Below the pieces are notes generated by a model that had not been told where the DNA came from, searched no databases, and saw nothing but the letters and a program-made list of their open reading frames with translations. A program made the position numbers and the translations under genes. From Gammaproteobacteria bacterium (GTDB lineage Bacteria > Pseudomonadota > Gammaproteobacteria > Enterobacterales > Psychrobiaceae), in NCBI GenBank assembly GCA_013214945.1, contig JABSRT010000003.1, positions 62,001 to 126,000 of the forward strand: 64,000 bases of DNA, written 5' to 3'. Each line of letters opens with the position of its first letter. Positions within the stretch are counted from its first letter, which is position 1. Positions 10,023 to 18,406 of this stretch are shown one piece after another.

Positions 10023-10979
10023 TTATTTAAGGAAACTTTGTAAGTTAGCCACCATGCAGACGGCGCCAACTAAACCGAGCTCTACATGCACATCTTTTGG
10101 GTTAACCGCACCGACCTGTACCCCTGAATCACGAAAGTATCGCGCCAGTGACATGCCGGTTAATGACTTAACCTTTTGATGATTAAATTCTAACTTCTCT
10201 TTACCTTCATCAGTAATGGTGCGATCGAATTGTTCTTGTTCCAATTCAAAATATTCACGTAATGAAAGCAATTCAACCGCATTTAGATCAATATCACTTG
10301 GCGAAGGTTCAAGATTATATTGTTCAAGCTTATCAAGCTGTTCAGCGCTCAAATAAGTAATTTGATAGGGATAAAACTTGTCCACGTCTCGCACCAACAA
10401 GGGGTTTTTCCATGACACGATGTAGAGATTTTCTTTACTTAAATCGGTTAATTGACTTACCTTCTCCGGTGGTACATGGCCGTCGAAAGGCTTATGAACC
10501 GGGTGTGGCAATAAGTCATCTTTTGTTACAACAACTTGCTCAATCGGCGTATCACGACCTGGGGTTGGAGCGTCATGGTTAAATTTAAACTTTGGCGCAT
10601 GTAATCGATTAAGTTGTAACAATCTTAAATCGAGTAAGTAACCAGGTTTAAGCATCGAGCGATCGATGCCCGGCGGATAATTAGCCGTATCGAGGTTCCA
10701 ATCTATGACTTTAGTTAACGCTGGGCCCGTTAGGTTTACCGGGTAGTGACCATTTTTAGTTTCAAAAAATTGATGATTATCGTCCTCACTGCTGTGCCAT
10801 TCTAATCTTAATGCTTGTTCCGATACTTGGTCGCCAGATGCTGTTACATCAGGCACATAATCATTATAATTAATTAAAGAAGCCCGCTGGCCTCCTTCTC
10901 TAATAATATATATATCTTGAGCTTTAAGCGTTAAATTGAAATTTTCATCGATATAAGATGAAGGCAGTTTGATTGACAT
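10023..10979 (-). CDS. Unrecognised 318-residue protein, possible YcaO/TfuA substrate
   Basis: I do not recognise this family. The protein is soluble-looking, acidic and Pro/Asp-rich, with no signal peptide or membrane segment. It has a long linker-like middle (HAPKFKFNHDAPTPGRDTPIE) and a C-terminal helical part ending in the small hydrophobic stretch LGLVGAVCMVANLQSFLK. The only Cys of the protein is in that tail. A good GGAAA site precedes the ATG. It sits between the kinase gene (20 bp) and ycaO (52 bp), so it is co-transcribed. A C-terminal Gly/Ala/Cys-rich tail next to YcaO/TfuA makes it a candidate large precursor or protein substrate, but it could equally be an accessory enzyme. Confidence 0.75.
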   Translation of the reverse strand: MSIKLPSSYIDENFNLTLKAQDIYIIREGGQRASLINYNDYVPDVTASGDQVSEQALRLEWHSSEDDNHQFFETKNGHYPVNLTGPALTKVIDWNLDTANYPPGIDRSMLKPGYLLDLRLLQLNRLHAPKFKFNHDAPTPGRDTPIEQVVVTKDDLLPHPVHKPFDGHVPPEKVSQLTDLSKENLYIVSWKNPLLVRDVDKFYPYQITYLSAEQLDKLEQYNLEPSPSDIDLNAVELLSLREYFELEQEQFDRTITDEGKEKLEFNHQKVKSLTGMSLARYFRDSGVQVGAVNPKDVHVELGLVGAVCMVANLQSFLK

Positions 10980-10999
10980 ATTATTTTCCTATTATATTT

Positions 11000-13900
11000 T
11001 TATAGATAACCTAACTGTTTCGCATTAAGCAATGCGTCAGTTAAGCACTTATTTATACGTAGAGTGTCCATATTGTCATCTTGATAAAAACTGTTTAAAT
11101 GGTCAGTTAGCACCTCCGGTAGTTTTTGCTGCTTTTCGTCCAGTAATATTGCAACGATTTGTTTTAGTCTGGGCATATGTTCCTTATATCCCCCGTTATT
11201 GTTAGCCGTGTGTAATAAATCGAGCTCTGTCAGCAACGACAGCCACTGCAACGGAAAAGGAAATTCGTCGGCCAAGGCATTCCAAATGCTGTTGCTTAAG
11301 CCAATTAGTCGTAACGACTCAAGAGCATTGTGTTGCTTATATTCAACCCATGCCAAATTGGCATTGGCAACCGCAACATAATCGTCCATGCCAGCGGTGG
11401 TCGATATTGCAAATGACTCGCGGGCATATTTTAATGCCTGATCTTTGTTTCCTAACCGGCGATAATTCATCGTGATATAGGTTAAGCAACGCGCTTTTAG
11501 GGTGATATCATTTTGTTGTTCTGCCAACACTAATGCATTAAGCAATTCTTTTTGTGCTTGCGGGCGATCGCCATAAAAATATAATGAAAAACCAAGCACA
11601 AATGTTGAGTAAGCCTGCAATGCGAGATCGCTGGTATTAAGTGCCGCCGTGCGGGCGTTTTGTGCTAATTCAACATCATCTTTTACTAGTGCAAATCGAC
11701 GTTGTCTAAATCGTAAATGCAGCACATCATCATAAAAGCGCGCTTGTTGCTCTGGGTTAGCTTTTTGTGAAACGACAGGTTCAATCTTTTCAATCAGTTC
11801 GGCCATCGCTGCGACATTGCCTTGCCAGTAATTAACATAAAGTTTGGCGCTTTGAATTTTTAGCCAACCATCCCACCAGTCATCATCTTTGTGCTGCTCA
11901 TCAATATTATTAAGCAGGTTGTCTGCGTGATTATATTCACCGAGCGCTTGTTGATGGTTATGGTGTGTTTCCCACGATTTGCCTATTTTCAAATGCAACA
12001 AAGTGTCTTTAATCGCTGAATCAGCTTGCTCACTTAATGCTTTTTTATAGCAAGCTCTGGCCTCGGGGTGTTGACCTTTTTTTATTAAATTATCAGCGAG
12101 TCCAATGTAAGATTGTTCGAATTTACTTTGTTTTAAGCTGTTATTGTCGGTTTGCAGTTCAAGCTGGCTAATTGATTGACGGTAATAACCTATCGACTGG
12201 TCAATAACAAATCGCTGTGACGCTTGATCACCCGCCTCAAGGTACCATTTACTCGCTTTATCAGGTCGGTTGGCCAACGCCCAATGCACAGCCGGTATAT
12301 TAGGAAAACGATTAGACTTGGCAATAAACTGGGTTTCTAACGTTTGCGCCAATTTTAAATGAGTCGATATCTTATTCGTTGGGGTAATGCTGTCATAAGC
12401 GACATCTCGAACTAATGCATGTTTGAAGATATAACTATCACCACTGACTTTACGTTGCAGATAAATGAGATCGGCTGCGATTAATTCACTGAGGTTATTT
12501 TGCAGCTGACTTTCACTTTGGTTCGAACCTGCGACCAAAAAGTCATAATCAAATTCACGACCAATCGCCGCCGCAAATTGTGCGGTTTCTTTGGCGTAAA
12601 CGATGGCATCAAGTTTTTGTTGCAGCGAATCCCTTAAACTGTGGGGTAACTGCGATTTTTTATCGGCATCAATAAAATCGATAACGCCGTTAACCTGATG
12701 GATTAATTGTTTTTGCTTTAGCATATTAACCAGCTCTTCAATAAAGAGCGGAATGCCGTCGCTGCGACCCACTAACATCTCGAGTAGCTGTTCGCTAATA
12801 TCTTGCTGGTCGAACAGCGCCTGGATAAAACGCTGGCTGTGAATATATTCGAGCTTGGTTAAGGCTATCGCAATAAAATCAACATCGGCTGTAAGATCTG
12901 AAATCGTCTGTCTTGAAGTACTAACACAAATGCTGTCCGACGCTTTAAATACTGCACAATCAACAAACTGACCAATAAATGCCATGCTCGTCTGATCGGC
13001 CCAGTGTAAGTCTTCAAAAATATACAAAGCAGCGAGACGCTCTGGCGTTTCTTGCAAGGTTAACAGGTTGAAAAGTATTTCAAATAATACTTGTTGTTGC
13101 TCGCTTGGCGCCAGATCAATATTTGATACATCATCGGATATCGGCAAGGTTAACCAAGAAAACAAAATAACCTTAGCCAGATTTTTTGCCTCGTCATTTT
13201 TAAAATAGCCCAGCTGGTTAATAACATGGGTTAGCTTGTCGGCAGCGGCTTGAAGTGTTAATTCATCGAGCGAAAATTTGTACTTCAATACATTTAATAT
13301 CGGGTAAAGCGCATTATTTTTATGCTCAGGCAAACACTGAGAGACATAATGACTATAGCCAGTGGTCTTTTTCCTAAATTCAAATAATAAGCGAGATTTA
13401 CCGATGCCCGCCTCACCAAATATATGCGCATGCTTAGGCGTTAAGTCACTGTCTTTTTGGCTTTGATTGGGTAATAAACTCAGTAACTGGGTTAGCTGCT
13501 CATCACGACCGAAAAAGCGCTTATCACTTTGCGCATTGCGTAAAAAGCCAAACGCTTCAACTTGGCGCTCTGCGGTTAATCTAAATAGCGATCTGTTTTG
13601 ACGGTCAGCACCAATAATTAACGATGATGAGGGTTCAAATTCCACATAAGTGTCGAGCATATTTTTCAATGCGTCGGTGCATAGGATCTCGTTTTGCGCG
13701 GCTTTTCGGGCCAGTACCATCGCAATGCTGGCGGTGTCTCCCTCAGGAGTGGCATCTGCATAGCAGGTAATTAAACCGGTATGCATGCCTAACTGCGCTT
13801 TGGCGATAATTCCCTGAGTATGCTGCAGCAACGAGTTATGTTGTTTTAGGTTACTGATAATATCCAACGCGGTACGTGCGCTTAAACGGGTATCGTGGTC

Positions 13901-15100
13901 AGTGGCGACCGGGTAACCAAAATAAAATAATAGCGTGTCACCCAACGTCCCAACATGAAATGCACCGTAACGAATCGCAATATCCATGCACTGATTAATA
14001 ATGTCTCGATGTAAAGCGTCCATCACTTCAAAGTCAACCAGCTGATTATTAACGCTCTCGACATTTATGCTAAGACATAAAGCGGTGATCTGCTTGCGCT
14101 CGGTTACACCGGTAAAACCAGCACTGCCCATATCTACTTGAGTCCGATCATACTCAAGACAATGATCGGTGTCGGCATGGGATTGGCGGGTCGTTGTAAT
14201 TTCACCGACTAAATTAGAAAAGTTTATTTTCTTTAATTCAGTGTAAATATCTTCGGCGGTGACCATGCGCTCGTGCGCTTTTTTGACTAAAACCCGACTC
14301 AGCAAAGCCGCAACCGGGTGTCCCGCTAACGCCGGCGGCAACGGCACACTCGACTGGCTTAATTGCTTGTGAAAAATCGACGCCAAGGTCGAACCAAAAA
14401 CAGCAGGCCGGCCAGTTAAGCATTCTAAAAAGACTAACGCCCACACATACAAGTCAGTTTTAGGGGTTGGTGGTTCGCCACGCAATTGCTCAGGGGCACT
14501 GTAAGACGGCGTGCCTAAGGTTTCTCGGGTTAACGTTAAGCTTTTATAATCGAATTGACGGGTTTGTTCATCCAAAGCCCCAATGCCAAAATCTAATACC
14601 TTGGCGTGGATTTTAGTGCCTGTTTTAGTCAGCATGATATTGTCAGGCTTGATATCGCGGTGGATCACTCCCTGACTGTGCGCATGCGCGAGTGCGTCGA
14701 GCACTTGAGACATAATGTCGCTGGTTTGAATGGCCGTTAATGGTCCATCAAGCGCTAGGGTATCTTTAAGGGTTAACCCTTCAACATATTCAAATACCGC
14801 ATAAAAATCACCTTGACGCGTTTGACCTTTATCGAGCAAATGCACAATATTAGGGTGGTTTAAGCGACTACACAATAACGTTTCCCGTTCGAAACGCTCG
14901 ACATAGCGATTGCTCTTGGCCAGATCAAATTCAGCGTTAAGCGTTAAAAATTTAATGGCGACGATTTGCGCTGTATTTATTTTTCTGGCGCGATAAACAC
15001 GGCCAAAACCGCCCTCACCTATTTTTTCAAGTAGGTCATAGTCAGCGATGTCAAAAAGATCAGTTATTGCATCATTACTGATTACTGAATGATTTGTCAT
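11000..15100 (-). CDS. Ser/Thr kinase - cyclase-like - AAA ATPase - TPR signalling protein
   Basis: A 1366-residue multidomain protein. Residues ~20-290 form an Hanks-type kinase: glycine loop IGEGGFGRV at 27-35, Lys50, HRDIKPDN with catalytic Asp149, then DFGIG. Residues ~330-490 resemble a class III nucleotide cyclase (ITALCLSINVES, GTLGDTLLFYFGYP). The first metal-binding Asp of that domain appears replaced in the LCLSINVE strand, so cyclase activity is doubtful. From ~540 comes an AAA/STAND-type ATPase with P-loop GEAGIGKS, then TPR-like helical repeats to the end. No membrane segment is seen, so it is probably cytoplasmic. It follows the FHA gene by 263 bp and precedes the 318-residue gene by 20 bp. 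Kinase and FHA genes side by side suggest a phospho-Thr relay. Confidence 0.9.
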   Translation of the reverse strand: MTNHSVISNDAITDLFDIADYDLLEKIGEGGFGRVYRARKINTAQIVAIKFLTLNAEFDLAKSNRYVERFERETLLCSRLNHPNIVHLLDKGQTRQGDFYAVFEYVEGLTLKDTLALDGPLTAIQTSDIMSQVLDALAHAHSQGVIHRDIKPDNIMLTKTGTKIHAKVLDFGIGALDEQTRQFDYKSLTLTRETLGTPSYSAPEQLRGEPPTPKTDLYVWALVFLECLTGRPAVFGSTLASIFHKQLSQSSVPLPPALAGHPVAALLSRVLVKKAHERMVTAEDIYTELKKINFSNLVGEITTTRQSHADTDHCLEYDRTQVDMGSAGFTGVTERKQITALCLSINVESVNNQLVDFEVMDALHRDIINQCMDIAIRYGAFHVGTLGDTLLFYFGYPVATDHDTRLSARTALDIISNLKQHNSLLQHTQGIIAKAQLGMHTGLITCYADATPEGDTASIAMVLARKAAQNEILCTDALKNMLDTYVEFEPSSSLIIGADRQNRSLFRLTAERQVEAFGFLRNAQSDKRFFGRDEQLTQLLSLLPNQSQKDSDLTPKHAHIFGEAGIGKSRLLFEFRKKTTGYSHYVSQCLPEHKNNALYPILNVLKYKFSLDELTLQAAADKLTHVINQLGYFKNDEAKNLAKVILFSWLTLPISDDVSNIDLAPSEQQQVLFEILFNLLTLQETPERLAALYIFEDLHWADQTSMAFIGQFVDCAVFKASDSICVSTSRQTISDLTADVDFIAIALTKLEYIHSQRFIQALFDQQDISEQLLEMLVGRSDGIPLFIEELVNMLKQKQLIHQVNGVIDFIDADKKSQLPHSLRDSLQQKLDAIVYAKETAQFAAAIGREFDYDFLVAGSNQSESQLQNNLSELIAADLIYLQRKVSGDSYIFKHALVRDVAYDSITPTNKISTHLKLAQTLETQFIAKSNRFPNIPAVHWALANRPDKASKWYLEAGDQASQRFVIDQSIGYYRQSISQLELQTDNNSLKQSKFEQSYIGLADNLIKKGQHPEARACYKKALSEQADSAIKDTLLHLKIGKSWETHHNHQQALGEYNHADNLLNNIDEQHKDDDWWDGWLKIQSAKLYVNYWQGNVAAMAELIEKIEPVVSQKANPEQQARFYDDVLHLRFRQRRFALVKDDVELAQNARTAALNTSDLALQAYSTFVLGFSLYFYGDRPQAQKELLNALVLAEQQNDITLKARCLTYITMNYRRLGNKDQALKYARESFAISTTAGMDDYVAVANANLAWVEYKQHNALESLRLIGLSNSIWNALADEFPFPLQWLSLLTELDLLHTANNNGGYKEHMPRLKQIVAILLDEKQQKLPEVLTDHLNSFYQDDNMDTLRINKCLTDALLNAKQLGYL

Positions 15101-15257
15101 GATTATATACTAGTAATTACCGCATCAACTGTGAGGCTATAATTACTATTCCTCATAGTTAACGTAAAATCACTAGAGTGAGAAAAATCGAAATGTGCAA
15201 TATCAATATTTAAAAACTGCAATAAAAATTAACACTGTAAACATCAAGAAGTTGACT

Positions 15258-15287
15258 GTAATACGTTGTTCAATAGAACCGTATTAC
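15258..15287. promoter_or_regulatory. Inverted repeat in the FHA-kinase intergenic gap
   Basis: GTAATACG … CGTATTAC are perfect 8-bp arms, with a further GTTC/GAAC pair inside around a 4-nt loop. It has no T-run. It lies between the FHA stop and kinase start and could be a protein-binding palindrome or an RNA hairpin that tunes kinase expression. The arm resembles one half-site (TGTAATAC) of the direct repeat found at four promoters of the cluster. Confidence 0.45.
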
Positions 15288-15363
15288 TATCTAAATGATA
15301 ATGGTTAACAAACACTAAAATCAACTAGTAATCAAAAAAAAAATCAATTACCTAGCTTATCAG

Positions 15364-16341
15364 TCAAGCTTGCTGTCTAAATTCAAGCTCCTTGCCTTTG
15401 TAAATAGTAAATTGATTACAACCTAATCTAATTGAACCCTTTTTTCGCTGGATCAAATCGTCAAAAATAATGCCTTGTTCAAGCGAGTCGACCAGTTGCT
15501 TTCTCGCGCGGTGAATTTGGATATTGATATGCAATTGATCAATGCCTAAATCTTGAGATAGCTGTTCTACTTCGACCCAACCTTGATTATATCCATCAAT
15601 GCCTTTTTTAATATCTGCGGCGCGATATCTCGCCAGTAATAAGGTCAGGTAATGATGATTGCGAATATCTAAATCAATTTGCATGTTCTGAGACTCTAAC
15701 CTAAGTTGAGTCTTTTCTTCGTCTAGGCTCAGGTAAAATGTAAAAGTATATTGCTCAATATCGGAGTCTATCTCTTGCACTGTGTTAGCTAATGCCAGAT
15801 GATTTCCAAGATGAACCCGCCACTTCATTCCTGAAAACTCAATAATATCACCGTCTGTTAACGCGTTATTAGCATTATCAAATACACTTTCACAATGCCA
15901 ATTAGCATTAACTTCGTCGTAAAAAATTGCGTATTCAGGCGATACTTCCGAGGGTAACAAATGGTATTTTTCGAGCTTTATCGCTTCAACAGCCGGATCG
16001 ACTGCCGTAGTTCCTGCTAATAAGGGCAGCAATAAGTCTTGCGGTGGTGCTAAGTCTTCAACCACAAAGCTGGGACGACTGGTGCCAGGAAACACAATTT
16101 GGTCATTGATATTCAAAATGTACCGAGTTTTGGCTATTAGTTTCTCACCGTTGAGCCAAGTGCCATTGGTACTGACATCCCAGATATACCAAGCACCTTG
16201 GGTCCATTCGATAATGGCATGCAATTTTGAGATGTTAGAACAATTAATTAGGGTATCTGCGGTATGCTGCAAACGCCCAAATTTATGATACGCACTGAGG
16301 TAACATCTGCTTTGAGAATCATTAGAAACAAGATAGGCCAT
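15364..16341 (-). CDS. FHA-domain protein with C-terminal OmpR-like winged helix
   Basis: The N-terminal ~100 residues are an FHA phosphothreonine-binding domain: Gly22-Arg23, Ser38-x-x-His41, Asn59-Gly60 and Asn64-Gly65 are the expected ligand-site residues. A middle region (~120-195) has another small beta-rich part. Residues ~205-320 match the layout of an OmpR/PhoB winged helix: a beta lead-in, HHYLTLLLARYR, a helix after GWVEVEQL, the recognition-helix-like HINIQIHRARKQL and a wing-like RKKGSIRLG. This resembles the logic of mycobacterial EmbR (winged helix plus FHA, phosphorylated by PknH), with the domain order reversed. It is directly upstream of the kinase gene. Start supported by AGGA. 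FHA assignment is firm; the winged helix is inferred by eye. Confidence 0.85.
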   Translation of the reverse strand: MAYLVSNDSQSRCYLSAYHKFGRLQHTADTLINCSNISKLHAIIEWTQGAWYIWDVSTNGTWLNGEKLIAKTRYILNINDQIVFPGTSRPSFVVEDLAPPQDLLLPLLAGTTAVDPAVEAIKLEKYHLLPSEVSPEYAIFYDEVNANWHCESVFDNANNALTDGDIIEFSGMKWRVHLGNHLALANTVQEIDSDIEQYTFTFYLSLDEEKTQLRLESQNMQIDLDIRNHHYLTLLLARYRAADIKKGIDGYNQGWVEVEQLSQDLGIDQLHINIQIHRARKQLVDSLEQGIIFDDLIQRKKGSIRLGCNQFTIYKGKELEFRQQA

Positions 16342-16361
16342 TTTTTATTATCCTTAATTTC

Positions 16362-16383
16362 CGATATTTCATAAAAAATATCG
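16362..16383. promoter_or_regulatory. Inverted repeat upstream of the FHA gene
   Basis: CGATATTT … AAATATCG, perfect 8-bp arms with a 6-nt spacer, centred about 30 bp before the FHA start codon. It could be an operator or a leader hairpin. No other strong signal is seen in the 226-bp gap between the BBE and FHA genes. Confidence 0.4.
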
Positions 16384-16567
16384 AATAGATTTATATAACT
16401 AGCCGGATCCTATCTAAAAAAAAATACGATTGCCAGCAAGTGCAAACCAACATAACAAATAAACAACAACATCAGACAGAACGATTATTTATACCGCATT
16501 GTAATCAACTTATCAGCTCCGTTAATCAGCTTAACCCGGCCAAAGTATCTTTACGGCTATGTCGTGG

Positions 16568-18364
16568 CTAAATAATCGTTTTTCGGGTTCGTAAGTGATT
16601 AAATCGGTCTTTAGAGAACTTCGATTTAATCCCTACTAACCTCTCGTAATTGTCACCAAAATAGACATGTGTAGCAATGCTGGCATCTTTAAAGCTGATG
16701 AACGCACCGCCCGCACCAGCGATTTCAATGTTACGCGCTTCACTAATCCAGTCCATCGCTCGATTTGAATCGACAAAAACATCACTGTCCTGAAATTCAA
16801 TTTTATTTTTAATGCTTTCATTCCACCACGTTTGATATTGAATGGTATAAAGGCATTGCTGATACGGAAAGGCAACACCGATAGCGGACATGCCTTGTGG
16901 GTGCTTTTGATAATATTGCCCCGTAATAGCGCCGAGCGTGACATAACTAAACAGCCCAAGGTGTTCATTCTCTGGCTTGAGTAAATTTGAGGTCAAACTT
17001 ATTAATAACTGTCGATAACCAGCGTCGCTTAAACCGTCTTTTTTAACCAATTTTGAGGTGATTTTATGCGGTGCAGGCGCGTCATAATCGGGTTTAAACG
17101 CAGTGCCCTCTAATAAACTTGTGTTACCTCGCCCAGCTCCGGCATAACGGCTTACTTGCGCAATCGCATTACGTGCCCATTGCCCCATTAAATTATGGTC
17201 ATATTTATCATCGCTGTTACGACCACCAGCAGCAGTAATCCGGATGTTATCCTTGCTAGGCATAACCTTACTAAACCACAAATCGATAAATTCGCGCAAG
17301 GCTTTTTCACTACCTTGCCAGTAGCCAAACATGACACTGTGATGATGCAACCTTAATACCTCATCAGCAACAGGTTTGCGCGCTAATGCATTAATTTTTA
17401 AGTTGGTGCCAACCAGATCGCGCGATTGAGTCGACTTAATCACGGCTTCCCACGCCTTAAGTAGTTCAATCGTTGGGTATTGCTGCTCTGGCAATGGAAT
17501 ATTGTATTCAGAGTCTGTTTCTTGTGGCTGTGGTTGATTCCACTCTAACTCAAAGCGATGTATTTCTGCCGGTAGCTTAAATGTCTTGAGCCGTAATTGA
17601 GTCACTATGCCCCAACTCATGCCTCCGCCGCCGCGCAAAGCCCACAACAGCTCACTATTTTCGGTTTCGCTTACTTCAACCAAGTCACCATTGCCCAAAA
17701 CCACTGTGGCGCCGACCAAATCTTCACAACACATCCCGTGTTTGCGAGTCCATGGTCCCCAACCGCCGCCCTGAATAAAACCAGCAAGTCCAACTGTGGC
17801 ACAGGTACCATGAGCTATCATGCGGTCTTTCTGAGCCAGTATTGGGGTTAGTTCGTAAAATCGGTAACCCGTGCCAAGGGTAACAATGTTGGTTTTTTCA
17901 CAATAAGCAATGTCCTTGATCCCCGAAACATCGATAAGTATTACGTTATTCCCGCTCGACTCCCCTTCATGATCGTGACCACCTGCGCGTACTCTAATCG
18001 GCAGATTATACCGAGTGGCCAGCTGGTATGTCATCACAACCTCGTCACTGCTTTGGCACATCACTATCGCAAATGGCTGCGCCTGAAAACGGGTATTAAA
18101 CACTAAACTTTCAGTTTGGAAATTGTTGAGGCCAGCAACTGTGCTTAGGTCGTTGTTATCGTGAGTAAGTAAACGATCACGACAAAAACCACTGGCGAGC
18201 ATCAACTGAAAAAACAACTTAAAGTTATTGACGGTATCAGAATATGTATAAAGTACTTCACGACGCTGTTGCAGCGGATCAGGTGTTTTTTCCTGCTCAT
18301 TTAGGGCCGTTTTAGGCGCGAGAAAACTTGCGGTAATATCCACACGCTTGTTATCTTCTGACAT
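16568..18364 (-). CDS. FAD-linked oxidase of the berberine-bridge (BBE) type
   Basis: A 598-residue PCMH-type FAD oxidase. Residues for double covalent FAD attachment are visible: His in RAGGHDHEG and Cys in HGTCATVG, followed by GGGWGPWTRKHGM, matching the BBE/oligosaccharide-oxidase pattern. The substrate domain is followed by a C-terminal BBE segment (KIEFQDSDVF … HLRTRK region). Such enzymes oxidise sugars, alcohols or secondary-metabolite carbons and make H2O2. There is no signal peptide. Start chosen by AGGAG 9 nt upstream. It lies 42 bp after the amidohydrolase gene, hence the same operon, and so should share the direct-repeat promoter at 20440-20460. Substrate unknown. Confidence 0.85.
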   Translation of the reverse strand: MSEDNKRVDITASFLAPKTALNEQEKTPDPLQQRREVLYTYSDTVNNFKLFFQLMLASGFCRDRLLTHDNNDLSTVAGLNNFQTESLVFNTRFQAQPFAIVMCQSSDEVVMTYQLATRYNLPIRVRAGGHDHEGESSGNNVILIDVSGIKDIAYCEKTNIVTLGTGYRFYELTPILAQKDRMIAHGTCATVGLAGFIQGGGWGPWTRKHGMCCEDLVGATVVLGNGDLVEVSETENSELLWALRGGGGMSWGIVTQLRLKTFKLPAEIHRFELEWNQPQPQETDSEYNIPLPEQQYPTIELLKAWEAVIKSTQSRDLVGTNLKINALARKPVADEVLRLHHHSVMFGYWQGSEKALREFIDLWFSKVMPSKDNIRITAAGGRNSDDKYDHNLMGQWARNAIAQVSRYAGAGRGNTSLLEGTAFKPDYDAPAPHKITSKLVKKDGLSDAGYRQLLISLTSNLLKPENEHLGLFSYVTLGAITGQYYQKHPQGMSAIGVAFPYQQCLYTIQYQTWWNESIKNKIEFQDSDVFVDSNRAMDWISEARNIEIAGAGGAFISFKDASIATHVYFGDNYERLVGIKSKFSKDRFNHLRTRKTII

Positions 18365-18406
18365 GATGACTAACTCCTGGGCCTGATAAAATTCAGACGT
18401 AAAAAC

